This document shows, piece by piece, positions 18,057 through 27,229 of a stretch of 64,000 bases of DNA. This DNA comes from Eubacteriales bacterium (GTDB lineage: Bacteria; Bacillota; Clostridia; Lachnospirales; Lachnospiraceae): NCBI GenBank assembly GCA_030536555.1, contig JAUNPU010000008.1:1-64000 (forward strand), read 5' to 3'. The position numbers and the translations under genes were made by a program. The first letter of the stretch is position 1. The number at the start of each line of letters is the position of its first letter. The notes under the pieces were generated by a model. The model was not told the DNA's origin. It saw only the letters and a list, made by a program, of their open reading frames with translations, and ran no database searches.

Positions 18057-19019
18057 TTATGATACAGCTGCAAACTTTCTGATATTTTTTCTGTTCACGT
18101 AGACAGACAGCTGTGACTGCTTCTGTCTGACCGGCGACTGCAGAATCCAGTGATTTCCCTTCATATTCAGGTGAAGCTCATAGGTATTGCCCAGGAACTG
18201 CTGTCCGGTAATCTCCGCCTGATATTGCTCACAGCCATCCTCCGGCTCCATGCGCACCATCTCCGGACGGAACATGGTATCTTCGTCAATCCAGTTGGAT
18301 TTGCCGATAAAGTTCGCCACAAAGCGGCTGTCCGGCTGATGATAGATCACCTCCGGGGAACCGATCTGCTCGATATGCCCCTGATTCAGCACGATAATTT
18401 CATCACTCATGCTCATGGCTTCCATCTGATCGTGGGTGACAAAGACCGAGGTCATGCCCATCTGCGTGGTCAGACGCTTGATCTCCGACCGCATTTCATC
18501 CCTCAGAATCGCATCCAGCGCAGACAGAGGCTCATCAAACAGGATACACTGCGGATTTGCCGCAATCGCCCGCGCAAATGCCACCCGCTGCTGCTGTCCA
18601 CCGGAAAGCTGCTCCGGATACCGGTCCTCGAAGCCTTCCAGCCGCACTGCTCTCAGCGCTTCCCGCACCTTCCGGTCCAGATCTTCGGTCTGGCGTCTTG
18701 CCCTCAGGGGAAATGCCACATTTTCGTATATCCGCATGTGGGGCCACAACGCAAAGTCCTGAAACACAAAGCCGATATTCCGCTTCTCCGGCGGAGTGTT
18801 GATACCGCCCTCAGACGAATACACACAGGTATCATCAAACCAGATTTCTCCGCTGTCCGGCGTCTCAAGACCTGCAATCATGCGAAGGATTGTTGTCTTT
18901 CCGCAGCCGGATGGTCCAAGAAAGGTGGTAAATGCCTTTGACCGGATATCCATATTCAGATTTTGAATGGAAAATCCGCTTCCGAAATCTCTGCATATAT
19001 TTTTCAGTTTTATTCTCAC
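18057..19019 (-). CDS. FbpC-like ABC transporter ATP-binding protein
   Basis: 320 aa from the GTG at 19019 (GAGGTG 6 nt upstream); GTG at 19028 is a near alternative, while the longer frame to 19178 would run through repeat element B and its terminator and is rejected. Walker A GPSGCGKTT, Q-loop VFQDFALWPHM, signature LSGGQQQRVAFARA, Walker B ILFDEPLSALD and the H-loop FVTHDQ are all present, followed by a short C-terminal regulatory domain. Heads the three-gene importer operon; its leader region holds repeat element B. Confidence 0.85.
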   Translation of the reverse strand: MRIKLKNICRDFGSGFSIQNLNMDIRSKAFTTFLGPSGCGKTTILRMIAGLETPDSGEIWFDDTCVYSSEGGINTPPEKRNIGFVFQDFALWPHMRIYENVAFPLRARRQTEDLDRKVREALRAVRLEGFEDRYPEQLSGGQQQRVAFARAIAANPQCILFDEPLSALDAILRDEMRSEIKRLTTQMGMTSVFVTHDQMEAMSMSDEIIVLNQGHIEQIGSPEVIYHQPDSRFVANFIGKSNWIDEDTMFRPEMVRMEPEDGCEQYQAEITGQQFLGNTYELHLNMKGNHWILQSPVRQKQSQLSVYVNRKNIRKFAAVS

Positions 19020-19150
19020 ATTTTTCACCTCAATTCTCCGCCAAGCATAGCATCGAACAAGGAAAAGAACTATCCTGCAATGGTTAAATCGTGTTAAAGA
19101 ACAGGTAAAGTCGGGATTGAAATGAAGAAGATTCAAGAAAAAAGCAAAAT

Positions 19151-19181
19151 AAAATGACCGGTTTGGGGAACCGGTCATTTT
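19151..19181. terminator. Intrinsic terminator hairpin of repeat element B
   Basis: A perfect 13-bp stem with loop CCCCA on the minus strand, then a T-rich tail. It is identical to the hairpin of element A and lies 130 bp before the FbpC-like start codon. Confidence 0.78.
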
Positions 19182-19320
19182 AAGGAGAAGGTATTTCGTT
19201 TCTTATGGGTGTTACAAAAACTATATAATGTATTGGGGGGGTTACGTCTATTATAGTATCATAACCTTGGTCAAAAGTCTGCACAAAGTTCACAAAATCA
19301 TGACATTGTTTTTGTGAGTA
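19151..19320 (-). ncRNA. Repeat element B: candidate small RNA or attenuator leader
   Basis: A near-identical copy of the element at 15064-15246. On the minus strand: CACAAAA-N12-TTTTGTG (19291-19316), TATAAT (19250-19255), a C-rich body and the same 13-bp hairpin (19151-19181), here followed by a better U-tract (ATTTTGCTTTTTT). Predicted transcript about 19243 to 19151, roughly 93 nt. Differences from A are a few bases in G/C runs and, mainly, the 13 bp between the upstream box and the -10. It lies between ahpC and the FbpC-like ATPase gene (130 bp downstream), so it may be an independent RNA or the attenuated leader of the iron importer. Confidence 0.5.
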
Positions 19321-19332
19321 TTGCACATAGAT

Positions 19333-19896
19333 TTACAGCAGTCCCACCAGATCCAGGCTGGGCTTCAGGGTCTCTGCCCCCGGCTGCCACTTGGCGGGGC
19401 ATACCTGGTCGCCATGCTCTGCCACAAACTGGGATGCTTTCACACGGCGCAGAAGCTCGTCCGCATTTCTTCCCACATTTCCGGCAATCACCTCATAGGC
19501 AACGATCCTGCCCTCCGGGTTCACGATGAAGCTTGCCCGCTCTGCCATGCCGTCCGACTCGATCATCACGTCAAAGTCCCGGGTCAGGCGACCGGTGGGG
19601 TCCGCCAGCATCGGGTAGTGAATCTTCTTGATGGTGTCGGAGGCATCGTGCCATGCCTTGTGGACAAAGTGGCTGTCGCAGGACACGCTGTAGATCTCAC
19701 AGCCAATCTCCTGAAACTCCTCATACCTGTCCGCCAGGTCTTCTAACTCTGTGGGGCAGACGAAGGTAAAGTCTGCCGGATAGAAGAAAAATACGCTCCA
19801 TCGTCCCAGAACATCTGCCTTTTTGACTTCTTTAAACTCTCCGTCTGCAAAAGCCTGTACTGCAAAATCGCCAATTTCCTTTCCAATAAATGACAT
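19333..19896 (-). CDS. ahpC: Alkyl hydroperoxide reductase subunit C (2-Cys peroxiredoxin)
   Basis: A cytosolic peroxidase of 187 aa reducing H2O2 and organic hydroperoxides. The peroxidatic Cys47 sits in FTFVCPTE and the resolving Cys166 in QVCPAKW; the C-terminus is the AhpC-type tail. No ahpF reductase gene is adjacent, so the electron donor is encoded elsewhere. Starts with AAGGGGAACAGCAC-ATG, 41 bp after the symporter gene. Its proximity to an iron importer fits a link between iron uptake and peroxide defence, but that is inference. Confidence 0.95.
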   Translation of the reverse strand: MSFIGKEIGDFAVQAFADGEFKEVKKADVLGRWSVFFFYPADFTFVCPTELEDLADRYEEFQEIGCEIYSVSCDSHFVHKAWHDASDTIKKIHYPMLADPTGRLTRDFDVMIESDGMAERASFIVNPEGRIVAYEVIAGNVGRNADELLRRVKASQFVAEHGDQVCPAKWQPGAETLKPSLDLVGLL

Positions 19897-19937
19897 GTGC
19901 TGTTCCCCTTTCTTGTGTTGGATATATAAATAATGTG

Positions 19938-21530
19938 TTACTTTCTCAGTATCTGCATATCCACCATTTTCATACGCATGCAGGTAAGTGTCAGCTCACT
20001 CTGCAGGCAGGACAGATTGACTCCTGTCGCCATAAAATCAATCATCATATCGATGGAAATCGCAAGGGGCAGGGTCTCTGCAGGAATGCCCATCTGCATA
20101 AATAATATCGTATAGCAGGTCAGCGCACCGCCCGGAATCGGACAGCTTGCAATGGCCAGCAGTCCGCTCACCACCACGGCTGTAAAAATCCACAGAGGCG
20201 TCATGCTGACTCCGCTGTTTTCCGCCATCACCATGGCAATGGCGAGAAATACGACCACATTGGAGGGCATGTAATACACCTGTCCGAGGGGAACCGCAAA
20301 ATTCGCCACCTTCTCCGGAATGCCAAGCTGTCTGCTGCACGTCTCCAGATTCGTCGCGAAAGCTGCCGATGAGGATGCCGTCGTAAGTGCAATCAGATGG
20401 GTCGGCAGCATCTTCCGAATCAGCAGACCGATCCGGACTTTTCCACGTATGGCTACCGTCAGCAGATACAGCACCAGTATCAGAAAATTGCCGGCAACGA
20501 TGATTGCAACGGCCTTTACCACACTGCCAAGCTGTGAAAAAATACCGGACAGCATCAGGGAATATATGCTCAGAAAAATAAATGCCGGAATCATCTTCAC
20601 GATGCACTGCATCAGAAACTGAACGACTTCATTGACCTGCTCGATCAGCAGGCGCACCGCCGTCACCCGGTCCCCCAGAATCAGCACGGGAACACCGATG
20701 CAGATACCCAGAAAAATGATCTGCAGCGCATTGCCATTTAAAAAGGGCGATACCATGTCAGAAGGAATAATATTCAGGATCATCTGAAAGATCTCCTGAA
20801 AACCATTGCCCGCACTGTCCCCTCCTGCCGCTGCGACCGGAAACATCCAGGAAATCGCCAGTGCAAAGACTGCCGAAATCAAAAAAGTCATCCCTGTCAT
20901 CCTGACAAGAATCGTCTTGCCGATCTTCCCGATGACGCTGACATCTCCGATATTGATGATGCCCCAGCATATGGACAGGAATATCATCGGAGAGGATATG
21001 ATCTTCAGACAGTTCATAATCGTCCCGAACAGCGGGTCCACCACAGCCTGAATCCCGGCTCTTGTGCTGTCCGGCAGAAACATGGATCCTGTCCCCATCA
21101 CCACCGCCAGCCCGATAGCCAGAATCAGCCGCGCCATATCGCCCATCCGAACCTTCTTTGGCGGATGGACGGTCAGATAATTGACGCCATTTTTATAACT
21201 GAATAGAAAAGCCAGACCTGCCTGCGCCATCAGGCGATTGTACAGAAAGAACTCTTCCTCGTCATCTGCACTGTCAATCCCGACCTGCGGTCCCTTCACT
21301 CCAACCTGCACAAACTGCTTGCCCAGTCGGGTGCCTGTCTGAAAGCTTACAACCGCATCTTCGCCCAGTCTGGCAAGCCAGATTTCAAGGACGTCCTCCA
21401 GCGAGAGGCGCAGCCGGATAATATCCTTCTGATCGACCTCCGCTTCCTTCAATGCCTCTGTGCACTGTAGCGCCAGCCGGTCAATGGTTTCCGCTGATAA
21501 TGGGTATTGCTCTTTTCTCTGGCTCAACAT
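19938..21530 (-). CDS. Dicarboxylate/amino acid:cation symporter (DAACS family) with an extra N-terminal domain
   Basis: 530 aa. From about residue 125 on it is a GltP/SstT-like symporter: repeated membrane segments, a Ser-rich re-entrant hairpin (LTTASSSAAFATNLETC) and a C-terminal SCPIPGGA segment. The substrate (glutamate, aspartate, serine) cannot be read. The first ~125 residues are not part of the usual family; they contain LRLSLEDVLEIWLARLGED, which resembles a degenerate GHKL ATPase N-box, suggesting a cytosolic sensory or regulatory module. Start at 21530, because the ATG at 21539 is too close to AGGAGA. Follows dapL on the same strand. Confidence 0.82.
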   Translation of the reverse strand: MLSQRKEQYPLSAETIDRLALQCTEALKEAEVDQKDIIRLRLSLEDVLEIWLARLGEDAVVSFQTGTRLGKQFVQVGVKGPQVGIDSADDEEEFFLYNRLMAQAGLAFLFSYKNGVNYLTVHPPKKVRMGDMARLILAIGLAVVMGTGSMFLPDSTRAGIQAVVDPLFGTIMNCLKIISSPMIFLSICWGIINIGDVSVIGKIGKTILVRMTGMTFLISAVFALAISWMFPVAAAGGDSAGNGFQEIFQMILNIIPSDMVSPFLNGNALQIIFLGICIGVPVLILGDRVTAVRLLIEQVNEVVQFLMQCIVKMIPAFIFLSIYSLMLSGIFSQLGSVVKAVAIIVAGNFLILVLYLLTVAIRGKVRIGLLIRKMLPTHLIALTTASSSAAFATNLETCSRQLGIPEKVANFAVPLGQVYYMPSNVVVFLAIAMVMAENSGVSMTPLWIFTAVVVSGLLAIASCPIPGGALTCYTILFMQMGIPAETLPLAISIDMMIDFMATGVNLSCLQSELTLTCMRMKMVDMQILRK

Positions 21531-21595
21531 ACCTGTCATTCTCCTGTCTGTTTATGACAATCATTATACTTCATTTGGAAAGGTATCGCAATCAT

Positions 21596-22801
21596 TTATT
21601 GAACATGAAACAGCTGTTTAAACCGCCTCATAGCCTCCACAGTCGCCTCATAAGTGCCGAAGGAGGTCAGCCGGAAGTAGTGGTTTCCGTTTTCGCCGAA
21701 TCCGGCGCCTGGTGTTCCCACCACCTGAATCTGATTCAGCAGATAGTCGAAGCAGGTCCAGGAATCCATGCCGCCCGGGCACTGAAACCAGATGTAGGGG
21801 GAGTGGACGCCTCCGAAGAAGGGAATCTTAAGCTCCGTCAGGGTCTCTGCGATCACGCGGGCATTGTTCTTATAGTATTCCAGATTCTCCTGGCATTCCC
21901 GGATGCCCTCCTCGCTGAAGATCGCTGCCGCCGCATTCTGCACCAGATAGGAGGTTCCGTTGTATTTGGTGCTCTGTCTCCGGTTCCACATGTCGTGAAG
22001 GGAGAGCTTTCTGCCGTCGGAGGTATCAAATATCAGCTCCCGCGGAACCACCGTGTAGCCGCAGCGGGTGCCCGTAAAGCCTGCGGTCTTGGACAGGGAG
22101 CAGAACTCCACCGCACAGCGCTTCGCTCCCTCGATGGCATAAATGCTTCTTGGAAGCTCCGGGTCGGAGATAAATGCCTCGTAGGCAGAGTCAAACAGGA
22201 TCACCGCATTCTCCTTCAGGGCATAGTCCACCCAGACTTTCAGCTGCTGCCTGTTGTAGCAGGCGCCGGTTGGGTTGTTGGGGGAGCAGAGGTATATGAT
22301 GTCTGCGTGTACGGTCTCGTCCGGCATGGGCAGGAAGTCATTTTCCGCATTGCCGCTGATGTAGGTCACCGTATTGCCGCACATCAGGTTGCTGTCCACG
22401 TACACCGGGTACACCGGATCCGGAATCAGGATCACATTGTCGTGAGCGAACAGGTCTGTAAAGTTGCCCGTATCGCTTTTGGCGCCGTCGGAGATGAAGA
22501 TGTCCGCCGCATCCACCTCCACGCCGTTTCGCTTATAGTAGGCGGAAATCGCCTCCCGGGTCTTTGCGTAGCCCTGCTCCGGGCCGTAGCCCTTGAAGGT
22601 CTTTGCATCCGCCATCTCGTCGGCACTCTCATGGAGGGCATCCACAGCGCATTTGCACAGGGGGCGGGTCACATCACCGATACCCAGGCGGATCAGGGTC
22701 TGATCCGGGTGCTGCTGCAGATAGGCGGCCGTGCGGTGGGCAATCTCCGCAAAAAGATAGTTATCCTTAAGTTTTAAGTAGTTTTCATTTAATTTTGGCA
22801 T
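21596..22801 (-). CDS. dapL: LL-diaminopimelate aminotransferase
   Basis: A PLP enzyme of 401 aa converting tetrahydrodipicolinate directly to LL-diaminopimelate, the short route to lysine and peptidoglycan. The N-terminus (NENYLKLKDNYLFAEIAHR), IRLGIGDVTRPL, the SPNNPTGACY loop and the PLP lysine region SLSKTAGFTGTRCGY are DapL-like rather than those of general aspartate aminotransferases. Starts with AAAGGAACAGACCTT-ATG, 15 bp after carB. Uses glutamate as amino donor, which suits the surrounding nitrogen cluster. Confidence 0.94.
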   Translation of the reverse strand: MPKLNENYLKLKDNYLFAEIAHRTAAYLQQHPDQTLIRLGIGDVTRPLCKCAVDALHESADEMADAKTFKGYGPEQGYAKTREAISAYYKRNGVEVDAADIFISDGAKSDTGNFTDLFAHDNVILIPDPVYPVYVDSNLMCGNTVTYISGNAENDFLPMPDETVHADIIYLCSPNNPTGACYNRQQLKVWVDYALKENAVILFDSAYEAFISDPELPRSIYAIEGAKRCAVEFCSLSKTAGFTGTRCGYTVVPRELIFDTSDGRKLSLHDMWNRRQSTKYNGTSYLVQNAAAAIFSEEGIRECQENLEYYKNNARVIAETLTELKIPFFGGVHSPYIWFQCPGGMDSWTCFDYLLNQIQVVGTPGAGFGENGNHYFRLTSFGTYEATVEAMRRFKQLFHVQ

Positions 22802-22816
22802 AAGGTCTGTTCCTTT

Positions 22817-25800
22817 CTATGATCTGCGGCGCACCTGCGCAATGTCGATCAGCGTCAGCTTCGTCCGCTCCGCGTTCTCAAGGCTGGTGACAAGGGCTCT
22901 TGCGGTGTCGATGGCAGTCAGCACGTTCACACCGGTCTCGATGGCATTTCTGCGGATCAGGAAGCCGTCCTTGGAGTGCTCCGCCCCCTGATTGGGGGTG
23001 TCGATGACCAGATCAATCTTATGTCCCAGAATCAGGTCCATCAGGTTCGGGGACGGCTGCTCGATCTTGTTGGTGCGGACTGCATGGACGCCTGCCGCCT
23101 GAAGTGCTTTGGCGGTGTTTAAGGTTGCGAAGATCCGGTATCCCAGCGCCTCGAACCGCTTTGCCAGCTCCACCGCCTCCGGCTTATCCTCGTCCCGGAC
23201 AGTCATGATCATGTTCTTGTACTTGGGCAGGCGGATGCCGGCGCCGAGAAATGCCTTGTAGAGAGCTTCGTCGAAGTTCTCGGCAATGCCCAGGCACTCT
23301 CCCGTGGACTTCATCTCCGGTCCCAGGCTGATGTCTGCACCGCGAATCTTCTCAAAGGAGAATACCGGCATCTTGATGGCGTAATACTTCGCCTCCGGCT
23401 GCAGTCCCGGCTCATAGCCCAGCTCCTTCAGCCTGTGACCCATGATCACCTTGGCTGCCAGGGGCACGATCGGGATTCCGGTCACCTTGCTGATGTAGGG
23501 AACGGTACGGCTGGAACGCGGGTTGACCTCGATCACGTAGACCTCTTCCCCGCAGACAATGAACTGGATGTTGATCATGCCCACCACGTGAAGGGCTCTT
23601 GCCAGCCGCTTCGTGTACTCTGCGATGGTTTCCCTAGTCTTCTGGCTGATGGATTTTGCCGGATAGACGGAGATACTGTCACCGGAGTGGATGCCCGCAC
23701 GCTCGATATGCTCCATGATACCCGGAATCAGGATGTCCTCGCCGTCACAGACTGCGTCCACCTCGATTTCCTTGCCCATCAGGTATTTGTCCACCAGAAT
23801 CGGGTGCTCTTGGGCGATCTGATTGATGATGCCGATGTACTGGCGCACATCCTCGTCGCTGACTGCGATATGCATGCCCTGACCGCCCAGCACGTAGGAC
23901 GGGCGCACCAGCACCGGATAGCCCAGCTGACCGGCAGCGGCAACCGCCTCGTCTGCGGTAAATACGGTCTGTCCCTTGGGTCTCGGGATATGGCACTGCT
24001 CCAGAATCTGATCAAACAGTTCCCGGTCCTCAGCTGCGTCCACATCCTCCGCGGAGGTTCCGAGAATCGGCACACCCATCTCCATCAGCGCCCTGGTCAG
24101 CTTGATGGCAGTCTGACCGCCAAACTGTACCACGGCTCCGTCCGGATGCTCCAGATTCACGATATTTTCCACATCCTCCGGAGTCAGAGGCTCGAAATAC
24201 AGCTTGTCTGCAATGTCAAAGTCTGTGCTGACGGTCTCCGGGTTGTTGTTGACGATGATGGTCTCGTAGCCTTCCTTTGCAAAGGCCCACGTACAGTGAA
24301 CGGAGCAGAAGTCAAACTCGATGCCCTGACCGATTCGGATCGGACCGGAGCCGAGAACCAACACCTTTTTCCTGTTTTCGGTGCGGACTGCTTCATTTCT
24401 GCCGCCGTACACGGAATAATAGTAGGGGGTGGATGCGGCAAACTCGGCAGCGCAGGTATCTACCATCTTGTAGGCGGCTGTGATGCCGTACTGACGGCGC
24501 ATTTCTTTGATCTGGTCAGCTGTTCTGCCTGTAAGCTCCGCAATCACCGTATCCGGGAATTCCAGACGCTTGGCGGCCCGCAGCAGATCCTCATCCAAAA
24601 GCGGCAGACTCTCCGGCTGCTTTCCGTCCCGGGACTGCTCAGCCGGTGCCTGCGATTTCAGCGCCTGCTCCATCTCCACAAGAACGGCTATCTTGTCGAT
24701 GAACCACAGATCGATTCTGGTGATCCGGTGAATCTCCTCCTGTGGGATTCCCAGACGGATTGCCTGTGCGATACGCCAGATCCGGCGGTCATCGACAATC
24801 TGCAGCGCCTGCTTTAACCGTTCCACAGACAGGTCTGAGAAATCACAGGACATGAGGCTGTCCACATGCTGCTCCAGAGAACGGATCGCCTTCATCAGCG
24901 CTCCCTCAAAGTTGGTGCAGATACTCATGACCTCGCCGGTTGCCTTCATCTGGGTGGTCAGGGTACGCGTTGCGCCAATGAACTTGTCAAAGGGCAGGCG
25001 GGGAATCTTCACCACGCAGTAGTCCAGCATGGGTTCAAAGCTGGCGTAGGTCTTGCCGGTAATCACATTGGGAATCTCGTCCAGGGTATAGCCCAGGGCA
25101 ATCTTTGCCGCCACCTTGGCGATGGGGTAACCGGTGGCCTTGCTGGCCAGGGCAGAGGAACGGGACACTCTGGGGTTTACCTCGATGACGCAGTATTCAA
25201 AGCTGTCCGGATTCAGGGCGTACTGCACGTTGCAGCCTCCGGTGATACCAAGCTCGGAGATGATATTTAAGGCGGAGGTTCTGAGCATCTGGTACTCCTT
25301 GTCCTCCAGAGTCTGGGACGGCGCCACCACGATGCTGTCTCCCGTATGGACGCCCACCGGGTCCAGATTCTCCATATTGCAGACGGTGATCCGGTTGCCG
25401 GCACCGTCCCGCATCACCTCATACTCGATTTCCTTCCATCCTGCGATACAGCGCTCCACCAGCACCTCCCCCACACGGGACAGACGGAGACCGTTTTCCA
25501 GAATCTCAATCAGCTGCTGTTCATCGTAGGCGATACCGCCGCCGCTGCCTCCTAATGTGTAGGCAGGACGAAGCACCACCGGGTAACCGATGGTGTCTGC
25601 AAAGGCTTTTCCGTCCTCCACGGTCTTGACCACCAGAGACGCCGCCACCGGCTCTCCGATCTTCTCCATGGCATCCTTAAACTCCTGACGGTCCTCAGCC
25701 CGGCGTATGGTGCGGGAGGTGGTTCCGATCAGCTTCACCTGATGCTCCCGCAAAAAGCCGCTTTCATCCAGCTCCATGGCAAGGTTCAGTCCTGCCTGTC

Positions 25801-26074
25801 CGCCCAGAGTGGGCAGTACGCTGTCCGGCTTCTCCTTTAAAATCAGCTGCTCAACCACCTCCACGGTCAGCGGCTCAATGTACACCTTGTCGGCAATATC
25901 CCCGTCGGTCATGATCGTGGCAGGGTTGGAATTGAGAAGGATGACCTCCACTCCCTCCTCCTTCAAAGAACGGCACGCCTGTGTGCCTGCATAGTCGAAC
26001 TCGGCTGCCTGTCCGATGACGATCGGACCGGAACCGAGAACCAGTACACGTTTGATCTGTGGATTTTTCGGCAT
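22817..26074 (-). CDS. carB: Carbamoyl-phosphate synthase large subunit
   Basis: Makes carbamoyl phosphate from bicarbonate, ammonia (from CarA) and 2 ATP for pyrimidines and arginine. 1085 aa: two homologous ATP-grasp halves (GSGPIVIGQAAEFDYAG and GSGPIRIGQGIEFDFCS) and a C-terminal MGS-like allosteric domain ending ALVTSLENAERTKL. Between the halves, about residues 465-490, there is a short charged stretch (SQAPAEQSRDGKQPESL), which may account for the slightly long protein. Start codon overlaps the carA stop by one base (TAATG). Confidence 0.97.
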   Translation of the reverse strand: MPKNPQIKRVLVLGSGPIVIGQAAEFDYAGTQACRSLKEEGVEVILLNSNPATIMTDGDIADKVYIEPLTVEVVEQLILKEKPDSVLPTLGGQAGLNLAMELDESGFLREHQVKLIGTTSRTIRRAEDRQEFKDAMEKIGEPVAASLVVKTVEDGKAFADTIGYPVVLRPAYTLGGSGGGIAYDEQQLIEILENGLRLSRVGEVLVERCIAGWKEIEYEVMRDGAGNRITVCNMENLDPVGVHTGDSIVVAPSQTLEDKEYQMLRTSALNIISELGITGGCNVQYALNPDSFEYCVIEVNPRVSRSSALASKATGYPIAKVAAKIALGYTLDEIPNVITGKTYASFEPMLDYCVVKIPRLPFDKFIGATRTLTTQMKATGEVMSICTNFEGALMKAIRSLEQHVDSLMSCDFSDLSVERLKQALQIVDDRRIWRIAQAIRLGIPQEEIHRITRIDLWFIDKIAVLVEMEQALKSQAPAEQSRDGKQPESLPLLDEDLLRAAKRLEFPDTVIAELTGRTADQIKEMRRQYGITAAYKMVDTCAAEFAASTPYYYSVYGGRNEAVRTENRKKVLVLGSGPIRIGQGIEFDFCSVHCTWAFAKEGYETIIVNNNPETVSTDFDIADKLYFEPLTPEDVENIVNLEHPDGAVVQFGGQTAIKLTRALMEMGVPILGTSAEDVDAAEDRELFDQILEQCHIPRPKGQTVFTADEAVAAAGQLGYPVLVRPSYVLGGQGMHIAVSDEDVRQYIGIINQIAQEHPILVDKYLMGKEIEVDAVCDGEDILIPGIMEHIERAGIHSGDSISVYPAKSISQKTRETIAEYTKRLARALHVVGMINIQFIVCGEEVYVIEVNPRSSRTVPYISKVTGIPIVPLAAKVIMGHRLKELGYEPGLQPEAKYYAIKMPVFSFEKIRGADISLGPEMKSTGECLGIAENFDEALYKAFLGAGIRLPKYKNMIMTVRDEDKPEAVELAKRFEALGYRIFATLNTAKALQAAGVHAVRTNKIEQPSPNLMDLILGHKIDLVIDTPNQGAEHSKDGFLIRRNAIETGVNVLTAIDTARALVTSLENAERTKLTLIDIAQVRRRS

Positions 26075-27147
26075 TACTGATTTCCTCCCATCATGTTCAT
26101 AAACCGGTCAAAGAGATAACCGGAATCCTGCGGTCCCGGACACGCCTCCGGGTGAAACTGAACCGTGAAAATATTCTTCCCCGTGTAGGAAAGTCCCTCG
26201 TTGGTACCGTCGTTGACGTTGACAAACGCCGGCACTGCCACCTGGGGGCTTACTTGCTCCGTATCCACCACATACCCGTGGTTCTGCGAGGAAATGTAGA
26301 CCTGACCGGTCGCTAAATCCTTCACCGGATGATTGCCGCCCCGGTGGCCGTACTTCATCTTGTGGGTATCGCAGCCATTGGCAAGCGCCATCAGCTGATG
26401 CCCCAGACAGATGGCAAAGATCGGCACATCGGACTCATAGAGTTTTCGCACCTCCCGGATGATGCCGGTGCACTCCTTGGGGTCTCCCGGTCCGTTGGAA
26501 AGCATGATGCCGTCCGGATGATCTGCCAGAATCTCCTCCGCGGTGGTGTCCGCCGGGTAGATCGTCACCTGACAGCCCCTCTGGTTTAAGGAGCGGGCAA
26601 TATTTCTCTTGGCACCGAAATCCATCAGTGCCACCCGCTTTCCGGTTCCCTCCAGCACGGATTTCTCCCGGCAGGTAACCTTCTCCACCACATTTCCGGT
26701 GGTATACGCCTTAAGCCTGGGAAGAACGGCTTCCAGATCGTAGTGCTCGTCTGTGGTGATCATCCCGTTCATGGTTCCCTTCTCCCGCAGGATCTTGGTC
26801 AGGTCCCTGGTATCGATTCCGGCGATTCCCGGAATATCGTATTTCAGAAGAAAATTCTGGATGGTATCCTGACTGCGGAAGTTGCTGGGCGTTCTCGCCA
26901 GCTCATGGACGATGTAACCGTCCAGCCACGGACGCTCAGACTCTGCGTCATCATAGCAGATGCCGTAGTTTCCGATCAGCGGGTAGGTCATGCAGACCGC
27001 CTGCCCTGCGTAGGACGGGTCGGTCAGCACCTCCAGATAGCCGGTCATGGACGTATTGAAGACGATTTCACTGATCACCTCCCTCTGTGAGCCGATGCTG
27101 GTGCCCGTAAATACGGTCCCGTCTTCCAGAATCAAAAATGCTTTCAT
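26074..27147 (-). CDS. carA: Carbamoyl-phosphate synthase small (glutaminase) subunit
   Basis: A class I glutamine amidotransferase feeding ammonia to CarB. 357 aa from the ATG at 27147 (GGAGGCATTT upstream; the ATG at 27159 has no site). The N-terminal CPSase_sm domain (GTSIGSQREVISEIVFNTSMTG) is followed by the amidotransferase domain with nucleophile Cys in IFAICLGHQLMALA and the His/Glu in VQFHPEACPGPQ. Overlaps carB; the spacer to asnB upstream holds short tandem repeats. Confidence 0.97.
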   Translation of the reverse strand: MKAFLILEDGTVFTGTSIGSQREVISEIVFNTSMTGYLEVLTDPSYAGQAVCMTYPLIGNYGICYDDAESERPWLDGYIVHELARTPSNFRSQDTIQNFLLKYDIPGIAGIDTRDLTKILREKGTMNGMITTDEHYDLEAVLPRLKAYTTGNVVEKVTCREKSVLEGTGKRVALMDFGAKRNIARSLNQRGCQVTIYPADTTAEEILADHPDGIMLSNGPGDPKECTGIIREVRKLYESDVPIFAICLGHQLMALANGCDTHKMKYGHRGGNHPVKDLATGQVYISSQNHGYVVDTEQVSPQVAVPAFVNVNDGTNEGLSYTGKNIFTVQFHPEACPGPQDSGYLFDRFMNMMGGNQ

Positions 27148-27158
27148 AAATGCCTCCA

Positions 27159-27198
27159 TCTGTATTCAGTCTCTGTATTCTAATCCTGCTCTGTATTC
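27159..27198. repeat. Short tandem repeats between asnB and carA
   Basis: Three copies of TCTGTATTC (27159-27167, 27172-27180, 27190-27198) make up most of the carA leader. Two sit in an 18-bp repeating unit. No hairpin or promoter was recognised. Confidence 0.6.
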
Positions 27199-27229
27199 TC
27201 ATCCTTCTGGCAGGCTTTCTGTTCTGCTC

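Noticed and set aside
19020..19178. A 53-codon N-terminal extension of the FbpC-like ATPase
   Set aside because: It would read through the repeat B terminator and has a hydrophobic nonsense composition; GTG at 19019 has a good ribosome site.
23435..24817. A 460-codon plus-strand frame opposite carB
   Set aside because: Antisense shadow of a well-conserved gene in a GC-rich region; His/Leu/Arg-rich composition and no domain.
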